A stretch of DNA of 64,000 nucleotides from Histomonas meleagridis (taxonomy: Eukaryota; Parabasalia; Tritrichomonadida; Dientamoebidae): NCBI GenBank assembly GCA_020186115.1, contig WSYJ01000060.1:1798001-1862000 (forward strand), read 5' to 3'. The notes beneath the pieces are model-generated. The model had not been told where the DNA came from and did not search any database. It saw nothing but the letters and a program-made list of their open reading frames with translations. Both the position numbers and the translations under genes were made by a program. Shown here one piece after another: positions 42,201 to 52,598 of this stretch. Every line of letters begins with the position of its first letter. The stretch's first letter is position 1.

Positions 42201-45200
42201 TAATTCCAAAATGAATTTATGAACTAGTTTTGAATTTGCCATTGACAGTTTTGGTATTAAGTATTGAATTAAATTGACTTTAACCGAAATCTGAACTTTA
42301 TTTGAACCAATTATTTGAATTGAGCCGATCAATAATTGAGGGAACACGTGTTGAATTTTTTCAATGACGTATTGAATGTATTCCATTTGTTGTTCGAATT
42401 TTATGTATTTAATTGATGATATTAAATAAGTAATTAATGGATATGAATTATCATTAATACTAACTTTTTCCCAAATGTTAATTAAGAATTGTTTTTTCGA
42501 TAATTTACATTTCATTATTGATTTAATTATATAAATTAATTTTATAATTTGATTATTTGAATTATTGGAATTATTCGAATTGTTTTTATTATTTTTATCA
42601 TTCGGTACATCGGAATTACAAAGTTTATCAATGAAATTATTAATTTCATTATTAAATAATTGGAATAATTTATTATTATTAAAAATGGGCTTAATGAAAT
42701 AAGGTATAAAAGTATGAATTATTGAATTTGAAGGTTCATTATTAATTAATTGTAATGATTTTATTATAAAGTTATAATATTTCTCGATGAATGCAATTGA
42801 ACAATAATTTAATATAATGCATGATAAACTAAATGAAAATTTCGACTGAAGTTGTTCCAAAAATGTTTTTATTATGTTTTCGGTCAATATTTCACAATGA
42901 TTTTCTAAAAAATTAATGAAACAACGATCAATGAAATCATTAACTTGATATTTTAATGAAATTTTTATAACATCGAAAAATATCAAATGTAATTTATTTG
43001 ATTGATCCAAATTAATAATATTTTCTTTTAAGAAATTTCCGGCGAATTTTACAACAATATTAATTTTTTGCTGATTAATAAATTGTTGAATTGTTTTAAC
43101 AAACAATGAGAAGATATCAAATGGTAACAATTGGATAAAATGTGGAAACTTCGAAATGATATTTATAATAATTTTATAATTCGGGAAATTATCTTTTGTC
43201 GATGCGAGCTTTTCAATGAAGAATAATCGTATCGAGTCAATTGTATATGTTGAATAAGGTTGTTTTAAACTTGATATTATTTGATATGCGTATTTAAACA
43301 ATGAATTTTCATTATAAAAATTCAACGACAAAATTAGTTGAACAATTTTATCATGAATTTGATATGGTAAAAGTTCTTTCTTTAATAATGATATAGATAA
43401 TTTTAAGCCTTGAATATTAGTATAAGGTTCATTCGATTCTAAACATGAAGGAATTAACATTATAATGATACTAATTATTGAAGATTCCAAATTATACTTT
43501 TTAATGATTACATTTATACATTTTAATGATATTATGTTTAAGTTTTCATTATTATTATCTCTTAATTTTTGTAATAATAAATTCCAAATTTGTTTTAATA
43601 TCGTTTCATCAAGTGGATATAATATTTGTAACAAATATTTCAAGATGAAACTATATAAGTTATTATCAGTCAAAATACTTTCTAAATATTCAATATGAAA
43701 TTCTTTATTAAAACTTTTGAATATTGTCTTAAATTTTGTACTTAAATTAGTTTTAATGAAATTAGGGAAATTTAATATTTGTAGAAAATTGTTTATATTT
43801 GATATTGTCGGATATATTTTTATAGTATATAAATATAATGAAGTTGCTGCTTTTAATAAACCAAATTCTTGTTGCTCATGTGAAAAGTCATGATTTTTAA
43901 TATCTTTAAATATATTTAATAAGTCATCAAATTTCTTTCTAATTATTTCAAATATTTTCGAATCATTTGAAAACTTCTTTTTTTGTATTAATTTTTTAGT
44001 GATTTTAAATGTATCAATTGTTAAACAATTTAATTCGATTAAATGAAATTCTTCAATAAATATATCAACAAAAGGATTATAATCAAATAAATAATATAAT
44101 AATTTATACCCATAAAAATAACCAGGTTTAGAATTCTTAAGTATATAAATTATTGTTTCTTTTGCTATTGGCGTCAAAATTTTCCGAACTTTATTCGAAA
44201 AGTTCTGCAAAAACATTATATCATTATTACTAATTAATATATAAAAAGTTTGAAGTAATTTTTCAAAATATGTAAAATTACTATTTGGTATTGTGGAGAA
44301 AAGTTCTCTTTTTACTAAATTATAATTTAAATAATATACAGTTGAGAAATGATGTAAAATGTTCATAATTTGGAAATATAATTCGAAAATTTTTTCTTCT
44401 GTTTTAATGTTTTCGGCTAAATATATAATAAAATATTTAATTTCGGGATATATAAAAGTATTTGGTAAAAGTTTTGATAATGAATGAAAATAAGGGAATT
44501 TTCTAATTACATCATTACGTAAAATTTCATGAAAATTATTACTATTATTTTTCTTAATATGTGCAGTATCAGCTATTTCTTTTATTATATCTTTATTATT
44601 CTCATAATATTTGATGAATAACTTTAAACATTTCTCACTTTTATCTTTATAAACTGGAATACCTAAAGTAAATTGTATATATTTAAGAAACATATCAGGG
44701 AAATGTGATAAATCTCTTAACAAATTAAATTTTGTTTTTAGAACCGAATATATGAAATTTAATACAATTAAACATATCATGTTTTGATAAGTTTGTAATT
44801 GTTTTTGATCTTGAATTTTTTGTTTCGGTGATAAGAAATTATTAATACGTTCAATTAATTCTTGTGTAATATTAATTTCATTTTGTATTCCACATAAAAT
44901 ACAACAACTTAATGATGTAATATATGTAGAATCATCATTAAAGTTAGGAATCTCATTAAATGGTAATTTAACATTAAGTAATTTCATTACTTTTAAGATG
45001 TTAAAACGAATTTTCTTATTCCATGTTAATGTTAAATTATATAATTCGAAGTTTAATGTTTCTTTCTCATTTTGATCTAAATATTGTATTGTATTCTTAA
45101 ATAATTTATGGAATATTCGTTGAGATTGTTTATCGAAAATAAATGATTGATCTCCAAATGTTGGAATATGTATTAATCGTTGTAAATGTCGATATTTAAT

Positions 45201-48044
45201 TAAATTAGGTTTATAATTAGAAATAATTGATAATCCATATAATAATGTTTCAAATTGATATGAATTATTTGGATCTAAATATATTTCATCAGGTAAATTC
45301 GTAATTTCTTGATAATTTTGTATTAATTCTTTGGATTTCTTTATTACATATAATGAAACATTTGTTTTAGTTTGACATATAATTGTCATTAAAATTGTGA
45401 AATAATTTTGGATATTATTTTCCAAAAATTTTTGTTGAATTTGTTCAAATAAATTTTTCGTTGATTTTCGGATTTCTTTAAATTTATATAAATTCGTTAA
45501 AAGTGATATATATTTTAATAATAAAGAATATGAAAAACTTAAAATGTTTTCTTCTTTAAATATGATATCTAATAAATCTAAAAGAATTTTACCTTCGAAT
45601 TTATCATCTTCCATATTTTTCTCGATCTCAATTAATAATTCATTTAAAGGAATACCATTTTTTAAGAAATATTCATTTTTCAAGTTGATATTATCATCGA
45701 GTAAATCATTATTAACATTATTAATATTATTTACGAAAAATTGCAAAGTATTTGGAACCAAATTTATAACTTTTAATGAAGTTTCTTTTGATGGATAATT
45801 AATTAATTGATAAAAATAATAAAAAAATGATTGATATTGATATAATTCACTTATACATGCTTTAGTTTGTAATATTTTATTAATGAAATCCATTGCTAAA
45901 TCAAATGAATGATTAATAATTTCATTATCATTACTTTTAATACATTCTTTTAATTCATCGTAATAAAAATCTTTTTGATTTGATTCAATCAAATTATTTA
46001 AATATATCGATGAATATTTTAATCGTGCAGATGGATGTATATGATGATATTGAGTTTTAAATGCAATTCGTTGAGACTTATTAAAGTTTATAATTTCTTC
46101 GTTTTGTTTTATATGGAAATCCAAATTCTTTAAAAATATATAATATAATTCAAATGATGACTTTTGTAATGTAATCCTTCGATATAAACTTGAATAAATT
46201 GTTGCTAAAATTTTTGTTGAACATGATAATAATGAACCGAAAAAAGGCTCTTTAAAGTTTTGACTTAATGAATGTGGATTTACTAAATATACCATCAAAT
46301 AAAACCATTGTTGTAATAACAAAGATTTCGATTCATTCTTAGAGAAATTTAATGAAAGATTTGTGATGAAATAATTTTGCATTTCTGATAATAACATATA
46401 ATAGAAATTATTAGAATTCTCATCAGGTATCATTTGGATAAATAATGTCATGAAATAATATGTAACTTCTTGTTTTTCGATATATTTAAATAACGTTTTA
46501 ACAATTGCTTCAATTGTAATTTGTAATGATTTATCTTTGAAACTTGAAAATAATGATTTAATCATTGGTGGAAAATCAGATAATTTATTTATCGAATGTA
46601 CTTTAGTTTGAATCGCTCCATTCTTTTGTAATAGTTTTATATCAACGCCAATATAATATTGAATATGCATTGACTTATATGTAAACTTGATTAAAAACTT
46701 AATTAAACTATGTATTAATTCTTTAAACGCTGATATATCTAATGAATTAATTTCATTATTAGTCATTATTAAATTATTTAATACTTTAATTAACTCAATA
46801 CAAAAATTAAAATTTACTCGAATAGATGGTAATATACTTATATAAATTCGATAAAAATTATCAAACATTTGTTTGGATTCATTTTCATTATTACAAATTA
46901 TATATTCGAATTTTGTATATAATTTATTAGTGATCGCTGGTAAATCCCTTTTATCATTAGCTTGATCATTAAATGAAATTATTGAAGGTAAAACTTCATC
47001 AATTTCAGATTTAACGAATATATATTTTATTGAACGTATTATATGACAAAATTGTTGTAACGAAAATGAAAATCCATAAATACTATAATAAAATTTCCAA
47101 TTATGAAAATTAACAACAGTTTTACAAAACTCAGGAATCTCACCAATGATTTTCTTTATGGTCTCATTACCATATGTTAAGTTTAAACTATGTGAAAAAA
47201 TAAATGTTAACGCATGAAATGATTGTGAATCATTTTGGAATTTCTTGAAATTTGTTAAAATAAAATTTAACCACCATACTAAATAATAACCACCACTAAT
47301 GTCTTTGGTATAATTAGCTTTCTCTATAAGATATGAGAAAAATTCAATGTACTTGTTTTGGTTTCCTTGGTGATTGTCATGTGAACTGAAAAATTTTTTG
47401 ATGTTATTAAAATATAATGAAACGCTATTAAATTCATATCTCATTAATATGGATTGAACTATGGATACAGTATTGTCATGTGGATTATTAGAAAGAAATG
47501 GTAAAATGTTTATAAGTAATGATAAGTTAGATTTGGAATTTTCTAATTTTGAAAGTTGATTATTAACAAAATTTTGACAGATGGTGGTAAGCTCGGGTAA
47601 ATAAACATTGTTAAAACATTGGCATAATACTGAGGCACAATTGGCAAAACGTCGAGTATTAGAATCATTAGAAATGACTTTATCAATGCATTGACTAAAT
47701 ATACCAATTAAATATTTGGCTTCTTTGATGGAACTACCTCTGCTTGCATGTAATAATGAAATAACTTGAAATAAGGGAGAATATGTTGTATCAAATTGTA
47801 AACTTGAGGAAGGAATACTAGTTGGTGATAAAATATATATTAAAGAACACAAGATAAAACGAAAGCGATCCCATTCAAGATCACTGATATTTTCCGAACG
47901 AATTTCTCCAAATGAAAATAATTGATTAAAAAATTGTGGATCTTGAGTTTCACCAAATTCAATAGATAATTCCTTCATCTTTTCTGATATGGACTCAATA
48001 TTAACAGGAACTTCCTTAAGCAGACCCGCAATTTCTTCCATCAT
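39288..48044 (-). CDS. Tra1/TRRAP-like PIKK-related scaffold (pseudokinase)
   Basis: The 2918-residue product is HEAT repeats for about 2000 residues, then a FAT-like region and a C-terminal kinase-like domain. The final 250 residues fit the Tra1/TRRAP pseudokinase: LLHLYTRNRTRKQFFFARKS, then FAVNSFLRFLFNV, FPVSIGELTNEV and LTIPPSVGILFGPN follow the order of the TRRAP C-terminus, and no HRD or DFG is present. Tra1/TRRAP is the activator-binding scaffold of SAGA and NuA4 histone acetyltransferase complexes in the nucleus. A low-complexity Asn/Ser tract sits near residue 1815. Two adjacent ATGs (48044, 48041) are possible starts. Length is shorter than the about 3700 residues of other Tra1 proteins. 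Confidence 0.75.
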   Translation of the reverse strand: MMEEIAGLLKEVPVNIESISEKMKELSIEFGETQDPQFFNQLFSFGEIRSENISDLEWDRFRFILCSLIYILSPTSIPSSSLQFDTTYSPLFQVISLLHASRGSSIKEAKYLIGIFSQCIDKVISNDSNTRRFANCASVLCQCFNNVYLPELTTICQNFVNNQLSKLENSKSNLSLLINILPFLSNNPHDNTVSIVQSILMRYEFNSVSLYFNNIKKFFSSHDNHQGNQNKYIEFFSYLIEKANYTKDISGGYYLVWWLNFILTNFKKFQNDSQSFHALTFIFSHSLNLTYGNETIKKIIGEIPEFCKTVVNFHNWKFYYSIYGFSFSLQQFCHIIRSIKYIFVKSEIDEVLPSIISFNDQANDKRDLPAITNKLYTKFEYIICNNENESKQMFDNFYRIYISILPSIRVNFNFCIELIKVLNNLIMTNNEINSLDISAFKELIHSLIKFLIKFTYKSMHIQYYIGVDIKLLQKNGAIQTKVHSINKLSDFPPMIKSLFSSFKDKSLQITIEAIVKTLFKYIEKQEVTYYFMTLFIQMIPDENSNNFYYMLLSEMQNYFITNLSLNFSKNESKSLLLQQWFYLMVYLVNPHSLSQNFKEPFFGSLLSCSTKILATIYSSLYRRITLQKSSFELYYIFLKNLDFHIKQNEEIINFNKSQRIAFKTQYHHIHPSARLKYSSIYLNNLIESNQKDFYYDELKECIKSNDNEIINHSFDLAMDFINKILQTKACISELYQYQSFFYYFYQLINYPSKETSLKVINLVPNTLQFFVNNINNVNNDLLDDNINLKNEYFLKNGIPLNELLIEIEKNMEDDKFEGKILLDLLDIIFKEENILSFSYSLLLKYISLLTNLYKFKEIRKSTKNLFEQIQQKFLENNIQNYFTILMTIICQTKTNVSLYVIKKSKELIQNYQEITNLPDEIYLDPNNSYQFETLLYGLSIISNYKPNLIKYRHLQRLIHIPTFGDQSFIFDKQSQRIFHKLFKNTIQYLDQNEKETLNFELYNLTLTWNKKIRFNILKVMKLLNVKLPFNEIPNFNDDSTYITSLSCCILCGIQNEINITQELIERINNFLSPKQKIQDQKQLQTYQNMICLIVLNFIYSVLKTKFNLLRDLSHFPDMFLKYIQFTLGIPVYKDKSEKCLKLFIKYYENNKDIIKEIADTAHIKKNNSNNFHEILRNDVIRKFPYFHSLSKLLPNTFIYPEIKYFIIYLAENIKTEEKIFELYFQIMNILHHFSTVYYLNYNLVKRELFSTIPNSNFTYFEKLLQTFYILISNNDIMFLQNFSNKVRKILTPIAKETIIYILKNSKPGYFYGYKLLYYLFDYNPFVDIFIEEFHLIELNCLTIDTFKITKKLIQKKKFSNDSKIFEIIRKKFDDLLNIFKDIKNHDFSHEQQEFGLLKAATSLYLYTIKIYPTISNINNFLQILNFPNFIKTNLSTKFKTIFKSFNKEFHIEYLESILTDNNLYSFILKYLLQILYPLDETILKQIWNLLLQKLRDNNNENLNIISLKCINVIIKKYNLESSIISIIIMLIPSCLESNEPYTNIQGLKLSISLLKKELLPYQIHDKIVQLILSLNFYNENSLFKYAYQIISSLKQPYSTYTIDSIRLFFIEKLASTKDNFPNYKIIINIISKFPHFIQLLPFDIFSLFVKTIQQFINQQKINIVVKFAGNFLKENIINLDQSNKLHLIFFDVIKISLKYQVNDFIDRCFINFLENHCEILTENIIKTFLEQLQSKFSFSLSCIILNYCSIAFIEKYYNFIIKSLQLINNEPSNSIIHTFIPYFIKPIFNNNKLFQLFNNEINNFIDKLCNSDVPNDKNNKNNSNNSNNSNNQIIKLIYIIKSIMKCKLSKKQFLINIWEKVSINDNSYPLITYLISSIKYIKFEQQMEYIQYVIEKIQHVFPQLLIGSIQIIGSNKVQISVKVNLIQYLIPKLSMANSKLVHKFILELNKLDIPNKKEFLIQSLIQYANILYEYKEKINIIHLIRKELNAPNEFDRFVLLINCIPIEMWNDELLPLIILILTDSIENWEPLIPLSNFLIKNGSIITENFFSRIINNDNLQIIFQFLVNNINGKNKNLLSGMLSALDKFDIKIPFTFRSKIIKGANNLSFYKNSEINELKDWYLLPNELNDQIFSSLLPDVKEKTAISIFQYALSNYKEAIGIGFDDSDIESPVISRLNRILNYLANSMVYTQNDEFLQAFNSSEKPDMYFIPYIQRGLELLLKKGSPDLIKNEIRNAELANAMLHRTKDTLSIFQKEKFAAAQTAILLINERCNSERTKSHKEINLSNFKYHVLNPVFVHTLDLLKGILSGNTRKFDFALPNESQQLVFFSPSLSSLFRTVLGYSPHGYVAASFQTIQQVVSIISNQQHDAKIDALIKFANFSFTILKNSKVLTPQMVWGTVSQHIKLLENQYINNTQGFFSAARLLTTLILASKSQSDEVRVIVQKFNQRVTKCIMKMLKFWLSNAFGILDENWLELPDNLGNEPYYYTLKNMLRNVNLYRIGVPDVILHLNAIQHLEKFFDFIFEIDFLSFQFQLQFQRFIHLCKESKCITPQIIQSFEELPNHLKAETNIEEVYAKIMQVPDVEIDAFIDSIIPSDVPFNIMLNEYNQKINEVNAALPICMQLRSPTGLILNFINPCNVKKLSQNAFVLEAMTNKIHNASFIVERVESSIKASNLSAALYLFNQVLLDSNPTIIRDIKMPSSISDEIGNKYIIYNAGSKISTIGELYSKTEGAEDALLHLYTRNRTRKQFFFARKSLVSTFAVNSFLRFLFNVPDPADEDVVLSSPDSEKPLFPVSIGELTNEVCRNQPLTIPPSVGILFGPNHQAEITIKMCAIAQSFLQNIESVESCLEILIAEENKDDLNLETISRKSSEYENRILSFCPPQSDGATIDDSFNWYHYITSYSNGEYVPSWFD

Positions 48045-48050
48045 TAGAAA

Positions 48051-48055
48051 AGTGA
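48051..48055 (-). promoter_or_regulatory. initiator-like element TCACT of the Tra1/TRRAP-like gene
   Basis: TCACT in GCGTCACTTTTCTA, its A 9 nt before the first ATG; fits the trichomonad initiator consensus exactly. Confidence 0.55.
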
Positions 48056-49013
48056 CGCATCCCGAACTCTATCGTTCAAAAGTCCAAAATTTATTTATGT
48101 TCAAACTTTATTAAATAGCAGGATTTTATTGATATTTTTTTTTTCTGATAACAAAAGCTCGAATTAAGTTACAATTATATATTAATCATATTAAGAAACA
48201 AACATAATGATCATCATGTAAAGAAAAAAAATGAAATCATTGGAAAAATTACTAATTAATATGCATAGCTTATGAATGATAAAAAAATTGATTAGAAAAA
48301 TTATGTTAAAAACTTTTGACTTTTGGTATTTATTAAGGAAGTTTAAACACTTTTAAATTTTTTCAACATTTGTTCATTTATTATGTTTTCATCAACAAAT
48401 TACTCATAAAAAAATTTTTTGGATTGTTTAAATGTGAACATTTATTTTAATATTCGTTTCTGATTTATAATATATTTTTTCATAAGAAAATTATTTTCCA
48501 CCAAAATATTTCGTGTTTACTCTGATTTCTTCATGCTTTAACATAATCGATTACAAGCAAAGAAAAGATTTTAGTATTTCTCCTAAATGAAACAAATTTA
48601 AATATCAATTTAAACGACTATTTTCTTCAGTACAATACTTGATTTTACATCTTATATGTACACTCTCATTATATACAAACTAATTTTTACTTTATCAACA
48701 CAATATTCTTGTTACATCATTAAGAAGAGTTAAATTTTAATAAGTTAGTATATATCTCGCCTTATTTACTTTACATCAATGAAAAAACTTGAAATAAACT
48801 TTTATTCAACGATTTTGTGTATGAATTGTGTAGTAGAGTATTTTGAACTAATGATATTTTAATAATTACATTTTGATAAAAAAATAAAATATTTACTTTT
48901 GTGCATTTTTATAGCAATTTACAGATATCGCAAAAATTCAAATACTTACAATTTCAGTGAACTTTTAAGGAATTCCTTAAAACACATGCATGAGTATATG
49001 TATTTATTAAGAT
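48056..49013. other. intergenic, about 960 bases
   Basis: Very AT-rich. No coding frame, tRNA or long repeat was recognised. Confidence 0.45.
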
Positions 49014-50903
49014 TTATCCGAACATCCATTGTTCGAGATTTTTGTTTTGATTCATTACATTTGATCCAGATGTACCAATTAATATACCACCTCTTGCTAA
49101 CTTAATTTCAATCTTGTTTCCTCTGGCGATTTCAATTTCCAACTTTCCTTGGTCAACATTAATCATTGCAACATTAATTTCAATTTCCATGTTTGGAAGC
49201 AAGACGCCATTATCTGGTAAAACTTTAACAGTTTCTTTGTCGTAGTTAATTTGCCATTGGGCCCAAGCTTTTGACGTATTGATAAGTTTGAAAGATTTTG
49301 GATTTGAATCCAAAATTATATTTTGGTTACTAACAGTACATGTTGGGATGAGCTGTTTTTGAAGTTCTGAAATCCTATTCTTGATAGCTTCCTTTAGATC
49401 CATTAATTTTTGAACATCAATATCTGGAATTATGAACTTATATCCACAAAGCACTGATCTATGATCACTAAACTTACAAACGCCTGATTTGTATGTTACA
49501 CATTTTGGCATTGAAGGGAAATTTAATTGAATGTCAGGTTTTTGATCTAAAATTGGCGAAGCTGAAGTACCGATTGAAAGCCTCTTTCTTCCTCTGACTA
49601 GTAACACCCTATCAGTGTATGAAGGCACTCTGTGTTTTGGTGACGTGTCATAAACGTCGGATTCCTTATCAAATTTAAACGTTGGGAAGAACGTTATTTT
49701 CGGCTCCTTGAATCTTCTCAAAATCGGATCGTTATTCCTTGAAATTTGAAGCTGATCCCTCAAGTAAAGAGTGTCAGCATCCTTCTGGCTAATGAAGGAT
49801 ATACATTCTTCATATGTCATTTCTATTCGGTAGTTAAGATCTCCAATTATTGCCAAGAAATCAAAGTTCTTATCGGCAAGTTTCAAGAGATTTCTTAATT
49901 GTTGATCTCGAGATTGCCAATTCTCTTGATGAGGAGAGAGATGACAACCCATGAAAGTGAACCTAGTACCTCCAATAGTGAAAGGGTACATAATGGCTCC
50001 TTTATTGGCAGCAAGTCCATGTGCTCCTAATCTGATAGTTTTAACATCACCGCAAACAGGCTCAGGACTTAAACCATTGCGCATAATTAATGCAGTGTAA
50101 ACACCACCTAAAGAAAGTTCCGATTTTAGGTGATAACCTCCAGTTTTCGAGAGTGTGATGCTAATAATTTTACTCCATAAATCTTTGACTTTAGAAGATC
50201 CTTTAACAACAGATACAACACCCATGTCGATTTCTTCAAGTGCAATGAAAATGATATCTGTTGGTGAATCCCCAATTTGAAATGCATGAGATATCTCTTC
50301 AATGACAATGGGATGAGGTTTAACACTAGCAACATTCCAGGTAAGAAAAGCAACGCGGAGGATTCGTGGTTTGGTGACATATGAAGCGTTATTAAGAAGA
50401 ACTTGTTTCTCCCATAAATCGTAATGTGTCTTACTAGTAAGAATTGGGGTGGCAAAGGCACGTCCTGGGGTAGCTGCCATGAAGTTTTCTCGAGAAATAC
50501 TTTCAATTAAGTGATTTGGACATGAAATTGAATATAAATAAGCAGAATTAATCGAATATAACTGGTCACTTGTAACCTTCCCATTTTGAATAAAATCTGA
50601 TAGGTATGAAACCATTTGTTCTAATTGCTGTAGATTTGTGAAATTAAATACTACTTTGATATCTCCAAATTCTTTGAATGTCATATGTAAATGTTGAAAA
50701 TTAAACTTTGCTTCAACATTATTGTTCAATGGAATAAATGCAAAAGTTATGTTGTTTTGTGATATTGAAAAGTAATTAATTGAATCATTATTACGATCTT
50801 TGTATATAGATAACTTTAACATATAACTGTTCTGAATGAGGTTTGCTTCGCAAGAATACCAATTATCACATGAGTTCACAGCGTTTGTAACAGGATCCAC
50901 CAT
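49014..50903 (-). CDS. inositol polyphosphate 5-phosphatase, OCRL/INPP5B-like
   Basis: The 629-residue product has an N-terminal PH-like or divergent region (1-175), a complete 5-phosphatase domain (about 180-490) and a C-terminal ASH-like beta domain (about 510-610). Catalytic motifs are visible: LTWNVAS (Asn190), ALEEID (Glu223/224), ANKGAI, GCHLSPHQ, GDLNYRI (354-360), PSYTDRV (427-433) and SDHRSV (479-484). It removes the 5-phosphate from PI(4,5)P2 or PI(3,4,5)P3. The RhoGAP domain that ends OCRL is absent. It lies 92 bp downstream of BUB3 on the same strand. Confidence 0.93.
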   Translation of the reverse strand: MVDPVTNAVNSCDNWYSCEANLIQNSYMLKLSIYKDRNNDSINYFSISQNNITFAFIPLNNNVEAKFNFQHLHMTFKEFGDIKVVFNFTNLQQLEQMVSYLSDFIQNGKVTSDQLYSINSAYLYSISCPNHLIESISRENFMAATPGRAFATPILTSKTHYDLWEKQVLLNNASYVTKPRILRVAFLTWNVASVKPHPIVIEEISHAFQIGDSPTDIIFIALEEIDMGVVSVVKGSSKVKDLWSKIISITLSKTGGYHLKSELSLGGVYTALIMRNGLSPEPVCGDVKTIRLGAHGLAANKGAIMYPFTIGGTRFTFMGCHLSPHQENWQSRDQQLRNLLKLADKNFDFLAIIGDLNYRIEMTYEECISFISQKDADTLYLRDQLQISRNNDPILRRFKEPKITFFPTFKFDKESDVYDTSPKHRVPSYTDRVLLVRGRKRLSIGTSASPILDQKPDIQLNFPSMPKCVTYKSGVCKFSDHRSVLCGYKFIIPDIDVQKLMDLKEAIKNRISELQKQLIPTCTVSNQNIILDSNPKSFKLINTSKAWAQWQINYDKETVKVLPDNGVLLPNMEIEINVAMINVDQGKLEIEIARGNKIEIKLARGGILIGTSGSNVMNQNKNLEQWMFG

Positions 50904-50995
50904 TCTGTCAGTTTTCTATCGGCGCATAAACTTTCGTCTTACTTATACACAAATTTTATATATAAAGAAAGTAAAAAATTATCACTATATTTTTA

Positions 50996-51925
50996 TTAAA
51001 CAGATGAATATATTACAAGCATATCAGGCGCATGTTCGATGTCGCCATATTCAAAGCAATAGCTCACTGCAACAGCAAGAACATTACCATCACTTGAAAA
51101 AGATAAAGAAGCAACAGACGTATTAAATGGCCTCCCCTCTTCATCTCCAAGTGATACCACCTTTACTTTACGCGACAAATCCCATATCGAAACAACTCCA
51201 TCTGATCCGCCTGTAGCAAGGTGCCCTGTTCCAGGTTGGAACGCAAGTGAATTCACCGGAAACACAACTTTCGTATCATTTTCCGTCTTGGTATGTACGT
51301 GGAAACCAAACGTGTGACCATTCTGTTTACGTTCTCTAACCATTATTCTACCTTCATAAACGCCAATGGCAAACATATTCTCAGAAGCTGCTATACTTCT
51401 AGTTTGGTAATGAAATTGTGTTTCTCTATTTTCAACATTTCCGGTGTTTTGAGTATCAATAAATAAAAGGTTTTTGTCATTACACCCACATATAATTTGA
51501 GTTGGTGGTGCATATGCCATACACATTATTTTGAAATTTGTTGAATATTCATAAATGCAAACTTGTGAAAATGGATCCCATAACTTAACTTTCCCATCCC
51601 ACGACCCACTTGCCAGCATTTTGGAATTTGGAACGAATGAAAAGCATGAAATTGGTGCAGAATGATTTCCAAGAATATTTCCATTAATTGTGATTACGCC
51701 ATCACTTCCGCCACTTGCGTATAGTTCTGAGCTTATCCACTCAAAGCAAAGTTGTGGACAGTTCAAAATAGTTTTATATTTTGATGTTCCATTTTGTGTC
51801 TCGAAAATTTCATTTGTGCCTGCCCATGTACTAATACCAACAAGTGAGGCATCCCAAGGATTCATTCTAACGCAAGAAATACCTGGATTATCAGCAAGGT
51901 TTATTTCACATCTAATGTTGAACAT
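50996..51925 (-). CDS. BUB3: spindle checkpoint WD40 protein BUB3
   Basis: The 309-residue protein is a single WD40 propeller. Blades are seen in FVPNSKMLASGSWDGKVKLW and AFQPGTGHLATGGSDGVVSI, and the last blade has the BUB3/RAE1 signature ASLSFSSDGNVLAVAVSYCF followed by EHAPDM, which in BUB3 reads SYMYE...EHPED. VYEGRIMVRE resembles the BUB3 GRVAVEY strand rather than RAE1. BUB3 binds GLEBS motifs of BUB1-type kinases at kinetochores. Confidence 0.88.
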   Translation of the reverse strand: MFNIRCEINLADNPGISCVRMNPWDASLVGISTWAGTNEIFETQNGTSKYKTILNCPQLCFEWISSELYASGGSDGVITINGNILGNHSAPISCFSFVPNSKMLASGSWDGKVKLWDPFSQVCIYEYSTNFKIMCMAYAPPTQIICGCNDKNLLFIDTQNTGNVENRETQFHYQTRSIAASENMFAIGVYEGRIMVRERKQNGHTFGFHVHTKTENDTKVVFPVNSLAFQPGTGHLATGGSDGVVSIWDLSRKVKVVSLGDEEGRPFNTSVASLSFSSDGNVLAVAVSYCFEYGDIEHAPDMLVIYSSV

Positions 51926-52598
51926 AATTATAAACGGTCATTTCAAAAAAAAAAGGAGAAAAATTCACTCATTGGATGTTTTATTAATTCCAAATTACAT
52001 ACAGCTCAAAAGGACTTCTGTTTTTTTATTATTTTAGTTGTGATTATAAAAGTTACATATTCATATCAAAATAAAAGTTTAATTGGATTTTCAAAAGAAA
52101 CCATTTCGACTAACTGATAATAAAAAATAGTTACAACATTAAACTTAAAGAGATACAAAGTTATAAAAAATTTATCATTTTGTAAAGATTGATCATTTAA
52201 CAGAAATTGAAAATAAATAAAATGGAAAAAGTTAATGGACAAAAATATTGGTCATCCCAAAATTTTTCTTTATCTCTGCGTCAATTCCTTGCTCTAACAA
52301 TCCACTAATTTTTGTGTTAAATTGAAAATCGATCGCGATCAGCCGATAATTGGAATAAAAACCGTTTGTGTCGTGATTTTTGGAACTACTTTTTATAGAG
52401 CATTCAAAATTTCATAATGAATTGTGTAAGTCAAAACCTACAGGCCAATATGCCCCTCAAAAACATCACCTTTTGAAATTTGAGTTCCGGTGATTGCGTT
52501 ATTTGAATTGAACGGATTTGATTGACTTTAAACCGCTAAAGCCACCAAGCTGCTTTTTGAACTGAAAATTGAAACAAAGTGTTCAGTTCATTTAATTT
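51926..52598. other. intergenic between divergent BUB3 and tetraspanin genes
   Basis: No ORF supported. Contains CGATCGCGATC near 52331. The tetraspanin initiator lies at its right end. Confidence 0.4.
52588..52592 (+). promoter_or_regulatory. initiator-like element TCATT of the tetraspanin gene
   Basis: CAGTTCATTTAATTTATGG: the A of TCATT is 9 nt before the ATG at 52599, matching TCA(+1)YW. Confidence 0.55.
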
